Shown here in pieces: positions 38,386-45,601 of a stretch of 64,000 nt of DNA. The position numbers and the translations under genes are program-made. The stretch comes from Paractinoplanes pyxinae (GTDB taxonomy: Bacteria; Actinomycetota; Actinomycetes; Mycobacteriales; Micromonosporaceae). Below the pieces are notes generated by a model that saw nothing but the letters and a program-made list of their open reading frames with translations, was not told the origin of the DNA and searched no databases. The stretch is from positions 248,001 to 312,000 of the forward strand of contig NZ_JAPNTZ010000008.1 in the NCBI RefSeq assembly GCF_026626335.1, read 5' to 3'. Position 1 is the first letter of the stretch. Each line of letters starts with the position of its first letter.

Positions 38386-40527
38386 TCACAGGGCGTCGGC
38401 GCGATACAGCACTACTTGATCGGGGTGGACCCGTGGAGCGGCCGCGCCCACATGCTCGAGCGCGAACCCGGTGAGTGCCAAGCCCGCCTCGCTCCACCAC
38501 GGCGGTGGCTGCGCGGCGGGGCGAACAGGGCGCAGACGGTAGAGCCGCTGCGGGTCGAGACCGCGGAACCGCAGGCGGGCCGGCGGATCCGGATACGGGC
38601 TGTCCATCGTCACCATGGCGATGAGCGCTGATGAGCGATCGTGCGCGACGACGCCATGAACGAGCACGTCTTGTCCGTATCCGTCCATGCGCACCAGGTC
38701 GCCGCTGAGCAACAACCGGCGGTTCTGCTTGAAGAACGCAATCCACTCGGCCAGCTCGTGCCGCTCTTCCGGGGACGCGGCGGTCAGGTCCCACTCGATG
38801 CCGAGGTGGCCGAAGATCGCCGTGCCGGCCCGGAAGTCGAGGTCGTGCCGGCGGCCGGTGACGTGGCTGCGGTCCGAGGCGATGTGCGAGCCGAGGTATT
38901 CCGGCGGCACGAGCTGGCCGGTCCAGCGCAGCATGTGCTGCCGGTCGTGCGGGTCGATGTTGTCGCTGACCCAGATGCGGTCGGACCGGGTCAGCACCTC
39001 GAGGTCGACCCGTCCGCCGCCGGACGAGCACGACTCGATCTCGAGCATCGGGTGCGCGGCCCGGATCTCGTCGAGCAGCCGGTAGAACGCCAGGGTCTGC
39101 TCGTGGACGCCGGGTTCGCCTCCGGGCTGGGTGCCGGCGTCGATCAGGTCGCGGTTGTGGTCCCACTTGATGTAGTCGATGGCGTACTCGTCGAGAATGG
39201 CGAAGATCTGGGCCCGTACGTGGTCGTAGGCGGCGGGCAGGCCGAGGTTCAGCACCTGCTGGCGGCGCGACTCCACCGGCCAGTCCGAGCGCGCCGCCAT
39301 GATCCATTCGGGGTGCTCGCGGGCGACGTCGGAGTCCGGATTGACCATCTCGGGCTCGAACCACAGCCCGAACTGCATGCCCAGTTGCTTGACCCGATCG
39401 ACCAGCGGGTGCAGCCCGTCCGGCCAGACGTCGGGTGACACCACCCAGTCCCCCAGCCCCGAGGTGTCGTCGCGGCGCGAGCCGAACCAGCCGTCGTCGA
39501 GCACATAGCGTTCGGCGCCGGCCTCGGCCGCACGTTCGGCCAACTCGAGCAGCCTCGGCAGGTTGTGATCGAAGTAGACGGCTTCCCACACATTGAGCGA
39601 AACCGGCCGTTCACTGCTGACCGTTCGCTCACGATCGCGCAAGTGGCGATGGAAGCGGCGCGCAACTTCGTCCAGTCCGTCGCCGTGCGCGGCATAGACC
39701 CAGGGCGAGGTGTACGTCTCTCCGCGCACCAGCCGCACCTCGCCCGGCAGCAGCAACTCGCCGCCGCCGAGCCGCTGCTCGCCCGACCAGACCCGTTCGG
39801 CGTAGTGGGTGTGGTTGCCGCTCCAAGCTGTATGCACGGCCCACACCCGGCCGCGCGCGAAGCCGAAGCCGGGCTCGCCGGCATGCAACACGTACGCGCT
39901 GTCGGCGCCGGTGCGCCCGCGCCGGTTCTCGCGAACGTGCGCCCCGACGGTCAGGGGCAGCCGCTGCGGCACACGTTCGAGGTTGTGCCGTCCGGCGAAG
40001 TCGAGCAGTTCCGTGGCCCGGGCGGGGATCGGGAAGGACAGGACCAGATCCTCCAGCGCGTACGGGTCCACGTGCTGGTTGGTGACGGCGGCCCGGGCTC
40101 GTACCAGACCCGTCGCAAGCAGCTCGATCTCGATCAGAAGCTCGACCCGGGACGCCTCGTCGGCGGCCTCGACGGTCAGAACTCCGGCGCCCCCGGCCAC
40201 GTAGCCGCGCGCCGGAACGCCGTACGCGCGAAGGCTTTTGATCTGGAACGAGGGTGACCACCCGACGCCCGACGCCGAACCGCGCAACCCCGGCCGACCC
40301 GGCCACCCCGAGCTGTGCTCGGGCAAAATCGCGACCCGGGGCGGCAGGTCGAGCGCGTTGCTTCCGGTGACGGCCTCACCCAGCAACAGAAGCGATCGGG
40401 CTTGATCCTCGTCGAGCCCCGGCAGCTCGGGCCCCCAGTACGCGACGACCGGCAAGCCCGGCCCGGTGACGTCGACCAGCAGCGTGATCCCGTCCGCGGT
40501 CATGGCGACAATGGCGGCGTCTTCCAC
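38386..40527 (-). CDS. Alpha-galactosidase, glycoside hydrolase family 36
   Basis: 713 residues from GTG 40527, preceded by GGGAGG at six bases; an ATG 24 bases downstream (40503) is the alternative. Domain order: N-terminal beta-sandwich (to about 300), (beta/alpha)8 barrel, short C-terminal beta domain. Catalytic residues are visible: nucleophile D456 in YIKWDHNRD and acid/base D522 in VSDNIDPHDR; VLDDGWFG, LWFEPEMVNPDSD and ESCSSGGGRVDLE complete the active site. No signal peptide, so it acts in the cytoplasm on imported galactosides. It leads the operon with the sugar importer. A CebR-like operator half (40543-40556) precedes it. Confidence 0.93.
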   Translation of the reverse strand: MEDAAIVAMTADGITLLVDVTGPGLPVVAYWGPELPGLDEDQARSLLLLGEAVTGSNALDLPPRVAILPEHSSGWPGRPGLRGSASGVGWSPSFQIKSLRAYGVPARGYVAGGAGVLTVEAADEASRVELLIEIELLATGLVRARAAVTNQHVDPYALEDLVLSFPIPARATELLDFAGRHNLERVPQRLPLTVGAHVRENRRGRTGADSAYVLHAGEPGFGFARGRVWAVHTAWSGNHTHYAERVWSGEQRLGGGELLLPGEVRLVRGETYTSPWVYAAHGDGLDEVARRFHRHLRDRERTVSSERPVSLNVWEAVYFDHNLPRLLELAERAAEAGAERYVLDDGWFGSRRDDTSGLGDWVVSPDVWPDGLHPLVDRVKQLGMQFGLWFEPEMVNPDSDVAREHPEWIMAARSDWPVESRRQQVLNLGLPAAYDHVRAQIFAILDEYAIDYIKWDHNRDLIDAGTQPGGEPGVHEQTLAFYRLLDEIRAAHPMLEIESCSSGGGRVDLEVLTRSDRIWVSDNIDPHDRQHMLRWTGQLVPPEYLGSHIASDRSHVTGRRHDLDFRAGTAIFGHLGIEWDLTAASPEERHELAEWIAFFKQNRRLLLSGDLVRMDGYGQDVLVHGVVAHDRSSALIAMVTMDSPYPDPPARLRFRGLDPQRLYRLRPVRPAAQPPPWWSEAGLALTGFALEHVGAAAPRVHPDQVVLYRADAL

Positions 40528-40542
40528 GCAACCTCCCAGGGA

Positions 40543-40556
40543 CGGGAGCGCTAAAT
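40543..40556. promoter_or_regulatory. LacI-type (CebR-like) operator before the alpha-galactosidase operon
   Basis: CGGGAGCGCTAAAT matches the left nine positions (GGGAGCGCT) of the known actinobacterial LacI-family consensus TGGGAGCGCTCCCA (CebR/BxlR-type). It lies 16-29 bases before the GTG. A perfect -35 TTGACA on the minus strand (40591-40596) is further upstream. No LacI-type gene lies in the window. Confidence 0.45.
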
Positions 40557-40619
40557 CGATGTAACCGACATTGCTGCTATGTGTCCGGCATGTCAACCCT
40601 CATCGATCTTCCGGCCGGC

Positions 40620-41580
40620 CTACTCGGCGAGCAGTTTCTCGCTCAGCTCCCACAGCCGCCGGGCCGACTCCGGGTCGAGCGCGTGCGGTGCGGCATCGGA
40701 GAGGACGACCGGCTTCTCACCCACCGGCGTCGGCCCCCACGGCGTCGGGTCCAGGGGTGCGACGTCGCTGTTCTTGAGGTAGACGCCGCCGATGCCGTCG
40801 AGCAGCGGGCTCGCCGCGCCGAACACGATCGTCGCGGCGGCCTGCTGAGGTGTCTTCTTCTCGTTCTCGGGATCGATGATCGGCTGCTCGTTCTCGTCGA
40901 CCAGCCCCATCGCCTGCAGCTGCCGCATGCTGAAGGTGCTCTGCTCCATGTGGGCCAGGCTCGACGCGACCGAGATGCCCGGGTGCACCGAGAAGGCCCG
41001 GATGCCCTCGCCGGCCCAGCGCCGGTCGAGCTCGACGGCGAACAGGACGCCGGCCGTCTTGGTCTGCCCGTAGGCCAGGTTGCCGTCGTAGCCCTGCTCG
41101 AAATGCAGGTCGTCCCAGCGGATGTCGCTGGTGCGGTGCGCGCCCGACGAGACGTTGACGACCCAGGCGCCGTGCGCGGCCCGCAGCGCCGGGTGCAGGG
41201 CCAGGGTGAGCTGGAAGTGGCCGAGGTGGAACGCGGCGAAACCGGCCTCGTAGCCGCGGGCGTCCAGGGTGCGCCGGCCGTACGCGTTGCCGGCGCTGTT
41301 GATGAGCATGTGCAGCGGGCGGCCGGAGGCGAGATAACGGGCGGCGAAGGCGTCGATCGAGGCCGGCCAGGGTGGCGGCGGCCCGTTCGGTGTCGCGGGC
41401 GGCAACCGTTATCGAGGCGCCGGACTTGCTCAGCGCGCGGGTGGCCTCCAGCCCGAGGCCGCCGGCCCCGCCGGTGATGACGACGTTCCGGCCGGTCAGG
41501 TCGAGGCCGGCCAGAACGTCGTCGGCCGTCGAAGCGGCGGTGAACGGGGTGCCGAGGGGGTGCTGCTGTTCCGTGGTCAT
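40620..41580 (-). pseudogene. Short-chain dehydrogenase/reductase gene broken by a frameshift
   Basis: From ATG 41580 the frame encodes a good SDR N-terminus: LDLTGRNVVITGGAGGLGLEATRALSKSGASITVAARDTERAAATLAG (the TGGxxGxG NADP loop). At about 41361-41370 the protein-like sequence moves to another frame, which continues SIDAFAARYLASGRPLHMLINSAGNAYG, then the active-site VVNVSSGAHR and YGQTKTAG (Y-x-x-x-K) to the stop at 40620. About 20 residues usually present between these parts (the LDLADP strand) are also missing, so this is a small out-of-frame deletion rather than a single-base slip. Each half alone lacks either cofactor or catalytic residues. A sequencing error cannot be excluded. Confidence 0.75.
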
Positions 41581-41652
41581 GATTCAACGGTAGGGCGGTT
41601 ATCCGTACGATGAATGCTTGATCGTGCGCGCTTTCTTTGCGATAGTCCGGGC

Positions 41653-42612
41653 GTGGATGAGCTCTCGGACCTGTTCGACGTGGTGGAGGCGCGCGGTCAG
41701 GTGACTGGCGCGTTCGCCGCGAGCGGGCGCTGGGTGGCCCGGTCGTTCAACCGCACCCCGCTCAAGCTCACGGTGATGGTGCGAGGGCGGGCCCGGCTGT
41801 CGGCCGACGGCCTCGACGCGCCCGTGCATCTCGAACCGGGTGACGTCGCCATCCTGAACAACCGGGCCTGGCTCGAGCTCGAAGGCGGCTCCGGCGACGG
41901 CCCGGTGCGCGAGATCGAGCCGGAGATCACCGACCTGACCACCGGGCCCCTCACGGCCGACCCCGACTGCGACCTGGTCGTGGGCGGCCGGGTGCTGCTG
42001 AACAGGGCCGGTGAGGAGCTGTTGCTGCAGGCGCTGCCACCGGTCGGTCACGTACGAGCGTCGGCGGCCGAGGCGGGCCGGCTGCGCGTCATCGTCGACC
42101 AGCTGGTGGACGAGGTGACCGGCGCGCGGATGGGGTCGGGCTTCGCCGTCCGGCAGTACGCGCAACTGCTGGTGCTCGAGGTGCTGCGGGCCTACGTCGG
42201 GCAGGCTTCGCTGCCGCCGGGGCGGCTTCGAGTGCTGACCGACGAGCGGCTGCGCCCGGCGGTGAGCCGCATGCACGCCGAACCCGGCCGGTCCTGGAAG
42301 CTGGAGGAGCTGGCCCAGGCCTCGGCCATGTCGCGCACTTCGTTCGCCGAGCGGTTCCGGCAGGTCGCGGGCGTGCCGCCGCTGGCGTACCTCAACGGCT
42401 GGCGGATGCTGCTCGCCCAGCGGGCGCTGCGCGACGGCGACGTACGGGTCGGGGCGCTAGCGGCCGACCTGGGGTACACGTCGGAGAGCGCCTTCAGCAC
42501 GGCGTTCAAGCGCGAGGTCGGCGAGTCACCACTGCGGTACCGCACCAGGATCCGCCGCGACGAGGAGCGGTCGCCCAAGGACGATCGCACTCGCTCGGCG
42601 CCGCGGTCGTGA
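41653..42612 (+). CDS. AraC-family transcriptional regulator (cupin-type)
   Basis: 319 residues from GTG 41653, the usual start (MDELSDLFD) of this cupin_6 subfamily; a TTG 39 bases upstream is possible. Residues 1-190 are a cupin-like sensor (LTVMVRGRARLSADGLDAPVHLEPGDVAILNNRAWLEL). The C-terminal AraC domain has both helix-turn-helices: WKLEELAQASAMSRTSFAERFRQVAGVPPLAYLNGWRMLLAQRALRDGD and VGALAADLGYTSESAFSTAFKREVGESPLRYR. It is divergent from the frameshifted SDR gene, the usual target arrangement for this subfamily, so it may have lost its target. Its last codons lie inside a 54-bp repeat array. Confidence 0.9.
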   Translation: MDELSDLFDVVEARGQVTGAFAASGRWVARSFNRTPLKLTVMVRGRARLSADGLDAPVHLEPGDVAILNNRAWLELEGGSGDGPVREIEPEITDLTTGPLTADPDCDLVVGGRVLLNRAGEELLLQALPPVGHVRASAAEAGRLRVIVDQLVDEVTGARMGSGFAVRQYAQLLVLEVLRAYVGQASLPPGRLRVLTDERLRPAVSRMHAEPGRSWKLEELAQASAMSRTSFAERFRQVAGVPPLAYLNGWRMLLAQRALRDGDVRVGALAADLGYTSESAFSTAFKREVGESPLRYRTRIRRDEERSPKDDRTRSAPRS

Positions 42613-42726
42613 TGCCGAGGTGCGGTCGTGCAAGACGATCGCACTCGCTCGGCGCCGCGGTCGTGACGCCGGGGTGCGGTCGTGCAAGACGATCGCGCTC
42701 GCTCGGCTTCGTGGGCGTGATGCCGT
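42570..42726. repeat. 54-bp tandem repeat, about 2.7 copies, at the 3' end of the AraC-type gene
   Basis: The landmark ACGATCGC(A/G)CTCGCTCGGC starts at 42581, 42635 and 42689, spacing 54 bases. Copies share GCGGTCGTG and TGCGGTCGTGCAAG. The AraC stop codon (42610-42612) lies in the first copy, so the array extends from the last codons into the gap before the P1 peptidase. Confidence 0.85.
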
Positions 42727-42760
42727 CGGCTGACCCGGCGGATGTCCGGATACTGATCTC

Positions 42761-43615
42761 ATGAGCTTGCTTTCGGCGCGTGGCGGCCACTGGACGTCCG
42801 ACGGGACCGGGGTCACCGTGATCATTCCGCCGCCGGGGACGGTCGCCTCCGGCGAGGTGCGGGGAGGTGCGCCGGCCACCCGCGAGTTCGCCCTGCTCGA
42901 ACCGACGCGGCTGGTAGACCGGGTGGACGCGGTGGTGCTTTCCGGTGGGTCTGCGTTCGGGCTGGCCGCCGGCGACGGCGTGATGGGGCTGCTGCGGGAG
43001 CGAGGGATGGGCCTGCCCACGCCGGCCGGTCCGGTGCCGATCGTCGTAGGGTTGTCGGTCTTCGACGCCTCAGTGGCCGCGCTGGTCCGCCCGGACTTCG
43101 CCGAGGGCGGGCGCCGCGCCGCGCAGGCGGCCTTCGACGGCGTCCCCTTCGAGGCGGGCCGCGTGGGTGCGGGCACCGGCGCCACCACCGGCAAGTGGCG
43201 TGAACGCCTCGACCCCAGCGGCATCGGCATGGCCGAAGGCCGGGCCGGCGACGCGTCAGTGGTGGCCCTGGCCGTGGTCAACGCCTGGGGCGACGTCATC
43301 GGCCCCGACGGCCGGCCACTGAGCGCGCCGCCCTTCGACCCCGCCGCCGCGCCCGCGGCCGCCCCTTTCCCCACGGCCAACACGACCATTGCCGTCGTGC
43401 TGACCGACGCCAAGCTCGACAAGATCGGGTGCAACTGGCTGGCCCAGAGCGCCCACACCGGCTTCGCCCGCGCCCTGCACCCGGCCCACACCCGCTACGA
43501 CGGCGACGCCGTGGTCGCCCTGGCCACCGGCGAGCTCGAGACCCCGGTCGACCTCGAACACCTACGCGCCGTCACGTCCGAGGTGATGGCCGCCGCGATC
43601 CGCTCGACGGCCTGA
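42761..43615 (+). CDS. P1-family peptidase (DmpA/BapA-like beta-aminopeptidase fold)
   Basis: 284 residues from ATG 42761. The family landmarks are GVTVIIPPPGTVASGEVRGGAPATREFALLEPTRLVDRVDAVVLSGGSAFGLAAGDGVM and, further on, PTANTTIAVVLTDAKLDKIGCNWLAQSAHTGFARALHPAHTRYDGDAVVALATG. P1 proteins self-cleave before a Ser or Thr nucleophile; the T-T-I segment here fits that site. This is the short actinobacterial branch, and it lacks a signal peptide. Substrates in the family are N-terminal D- or beta-amino acids. It stands alone after the 54-bp repeats. Confidence 0.85.
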   Translation: MSLLSARGGHWTSDGTGVTVIIPPPGTVASGEVRGGAPATREFALLEPTRLVDRVDAVVLSGGSAFGLAAGDGVMGLLRERGMGLPTPAGPVPIVVGLSVFDASVAALVRPDFAEGGRRAAQAAFDGVPFEAGRVGAGTGATTGKWRERLDPSGIGMAEGRAGDASVVALAVVNAWGDVIGPDGRPLSAPPFDPAAAPAAAPFPTANTTIAVVLTDAKLDKIGCNWLAQSAHTGFARALHPAHTRYDGDAVVALATGELETPVDLEHLRAVTSEVMAAAIRSTA

Positions 43616-43738
43616 GACCTCGCCCGGCCGCTGTGCGCGGCGGCCGTCCGCCCGCCGGCCGGCCGCGGATCACGGCCGATCCCGAGCGGCGCGGTCGCTC
43701 GGCGGGCGGATTCGCGGGCTTTCGTTACCGTTGGCAAG

Positions 43739-43966
43739 GTGTTCCTCATCTTCGGTTTTCGCAGCAAGGACAAGATCGTCGGCTCCCGGATCGGGCGGTG
43801 CGAGGTCTGTGGCGCCACGGCGGCCCAGACCCTGGTGAAGCGGTCGACCAAGTTCAGCCTCTTCTTCATTCCGCTGTTCCCGGTTCGCCCGGCCCGGCAC
43901 TTCGTCGTCTGCACCAACTGCGGCCGCTCGCGCGGGGCGATGCGTGAGGAGCTTGTCGCGGCGTGA
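43739..43966 (+). CDS. Small zinc-ribbon protein
   Basis: 75 residues from GTG 43739. Two CxxC pairs (CEVCG at about 21-25 and CTNCG near 57-61) make a zinc ribbon. Between them a hydrophobic stretch (STKFSLFFIPLFPVRPARHFVV) is typical of the short zinc-ribbon proteins seen across actinobacteria. The N-terminus MFLIFGFRSKDKIVG is also characteristic. Function unknown; nucleic-acid or protein binding is possible. A 123-base gap with GC-rich hairpins separates it from the P1 peptidase gene. Confidence 0.82.
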   Translation: MFLIFGFRSKDKIVGSRIGRCEVCGATAAQTLVKRSTKFSLFFIPLFPVRPARHFVVCTNCGRSRGAMREELVAA

Positions 43967-44037
43967 ACGCGCAGCCCAGTGGCGACGCGCCGACGACCGC
44001 GTGATCGACTGGCGGACGTGCGGATGAGGGCGGAACC

Positions 44038-44526
44038 ATGAGCGGCGGGCAGGACGAGCGGTTGCAGGCGCGGGTGCGCGAGAGCCTGCCGGGCGGCGAG
44101 ACTCTGGTCGCGGCCATCTGGGTCAGCCGGCCGGACGGGCAGGCGTCGGCCGGGATGTCGCGCAGCGAGATGTCGCCGTGGCGGTTGCGGCGGCCGCAGC
44201 GCGAGGTTCCGGGGGCTCGGCGCGGGGTGAACGGGCGGCCGCGCAGCCGGGCCGTCGAGCTGGACGGGCACATTCAGACCGTCAGCAATCCGAGGGTGCT
44301 GGCCCGCACCGATCGGCGGATCCTGCTGCTGGCGCCGGGTGTCGGTTCGTGGCGTGACCTGCTCCGGCCGTCCGAGGGGCCGCTGCGGTTGCGGTGGGAG
44401 TGCCCGCGTACGGACCTGTCCGCGGCCACCGAGCAGTCGGGGCGCCTGCGGCTCGACTGCACCGACGGCTCGTACGTGACCCTGTTGACGCCGGCCGCCC
44501 AGGTGCGTCCCTTCGTCGAACTTTGA
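44038..44526 (+). CDS. Hypothetical protein with a PH-like C-terminal region
   Basis: 162 residues from ATG 44038. The N-terminal part is basic and low in complexity (RLQARVRESLPGGETLVAAIWVSRPDG, then RSEMSPWRLRRPQREVPGARRGVNGRPRSRAVELDGH). The C-terminal part (about 80-162) reads as alternating strands, VLARTDRRILLLAPGVGSWRDLLRP then PLRLRWECPRTDL and GRLRLDCTDGSYVTLLTP, reminiscent of bacterial PH domains. The pattern ESLPGGETLVAAIWVSR also occurs at the start of such proteins. No known family beyond that. It lies 38 bases before a membrane-protein gene on the same strand. Confidence 0.6.
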   Translation: MSGGQDERLQARVRESLPGGETLVAAIWVSRPDGQASAGMSRSEMSPWRLRRPQREVPGARRGVNGRPRSRAVELDGHIQTVSNPRVLARTDRRILLLAPGVGSWRDLLRPSEGPLRLRWECPRTDLSAATEQSGRLRLDCTDGSYVTLLTPAAQVRPFVEL

Positions 44527-44564
44527 TGCTGGCGCAAATCGGTTTGCTGTGGAAACCTATTGGC

Positions 44565-45257
44565 ATGACCGCTAACTCGCTGCCTGCTGCCGGTGATCCG
44601 CGCCGGCTCCTGTCGGACATGCGCACGCTCTCCCAGCGCGTGCGGGCCGACCAACGCATGACCTGGGTCGCCCTGCTCGTGCTGGCCGCCGCCACCTTCG
44701 CCGCGATCCCGTTCGACTGGTTCGGCATGGACGTGACCTGCCTGCCCGACGGTGGCTGCCAGTTCGCCCGCGACGGCATGCTCTACTACTGGATCCCGGC
44801 CATGCCGCTGATGTACGCGGCCATCGCCTTCCTCTACCTGCGGGCGGCCCGGGCGCGCGGGCTGGGCGGCCGGGTCCTGCCGTACGCGATCACCGGCGCC
44901 GTGACGACGCTGGTGTTCCCGGCCGCGTGGCTCGCCGTGACGACGTACTTCTCCAACCACCCGTACCCCGACCAGCCGCTCCCCTACTGGTGGTTCGTGC
45001 TCGACCGCCTGGTCATGCCGTGGGGCATGATCGGGGTGACGCTGCTGGTGCTGGCCTGGCTGGAACGCAACGTCGCGCTGCTCGCGTTCACCGTCGGCTA
45101 CCTCGCTCTGGTTCTGCTGGTGCTGCCGATGAACTACGGCTTCAGTTCAGGGTTCTTCAGCATCCGGGCCGCCATGGCGGTGCCGCAGCTCATCGTCGGT
45201 GTGGTGCTGCTGCTGGCCGCGTTCGGCTTCCGGGCCGCCGGCCGGCGGCGGCGGTGA
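44565..45257 (+). CDS. Integral membrane protein, operon partner of a winged-helix regulator
   Basis: 230 residues from ATG 44565. About five membrane helices: WVALLVLAAATFAAIPF, YYWIPAMPLMYAAIAFLYL, YAITGAVTTLVFPAAWLAVT, VMPWGMIGVTLLVLAWL and ALLAFTVGYLALVLLVLPMNYGF, plus a final AVPQLIVGVVLLLAAFGF. The N-terminal ~45 residues are cytosolic (LLSDMRTLSQRVRADQR). No family recognised. Its TGA overlaps the GTG of the following regulator (GTGA), so the two are coupled, an arrangement typical of a membrane protein controlled by its own winged-helix repressor. Confidence 0.72.
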   Translation: MTANSLPAAGDPRRLLSDMRTLSQRVRADQRMTWVALLVLAAATFAAIPFDWFGMDVTCLPDGGCQFARDGMLYYWIPAMPLMYAAIAFLYLRAARARGLGGRVLPYAITGAVTTLVFPAAWLAVTTYFSNHPYPDQPLPYWWFVLDRLVMPWGMIGVTLLVLAWLERNVALLAFTVGYLALVLLVLPMNYGFSSGFFSIRAAMAVPQLIVGVVLLLAAFGFRAAGRRRR

Positions 45258-45598
45258 CCGCCGTGACCGGCGCCGAGGAGCCGGAGCTGGCACACCCGGT
45301 CACCGGCCTCGACGAGGTCGTCCACCAACGCGTACGGCTGGGAATTCTGACCATCACGCACGAGGCCCGCCGCGTCGAGTTCGGCTATCTGCGCAGCCAG
45401 CTCGAGCTGACTGCCGGCAACCTCTCCAAGCATCTGAGCGTGCTCGAGGAGGCCGGCCTCATCGGGGTCGAGAAGGGCTACGAGGGCCGGCGCGGCCGCA
45501 CCTGGATCACGCTCACGCCGGCCGGCGTCACCGCCCTGAACGAGGAGATCGGCCGCCTGAAGCAGCTGATCGCCCGGGTGGAGACGACGGACGGCTGA
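45254..45598 (+). CDS. Winged-helix DNA-binding protein (PF13601/MarR-like)
   Basis: 114 residues from GTG 45254, overlapping the previous stop by four bases. The DNA-binding core is VVHQRVRLGILTITHEARRVEFGYLRSQLELTAGNLSKHLSVLEEAGLIGVEKGYEGRRGRTWITLTPAGVTALNEEIGRL, with recognition helix AGNLSKHLSVLEEAG and the wing KGYEGRRGRTWITLT. This is the short winged-helix family that often controls a neighbouring membrane-protein gene. It likely represses the two-gene operon. A second GTG nine bases downstream is an alternative start. It ends three bases before the convergent FtsX-type gene end. Confidence 0.87.
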   Translation: MTAVTGAEEPELAHPVTGLDEVVHQRVRLGILTITHEARRVEFGYLRSQLELTAGNLSKHLSVLEEAGLIGVEKGYEGRRGRTWITLTPAGVTALNEEIGRLKQLIARVETTDG

Positions 45599-45601
45599 GC
45601 G

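Noticed and set aside
36508..38631. 707-codon plus-strand open frame across the ABC permease genes
   Set aside because: Charged, repetitive antisense shadow of two well-defined permeases.
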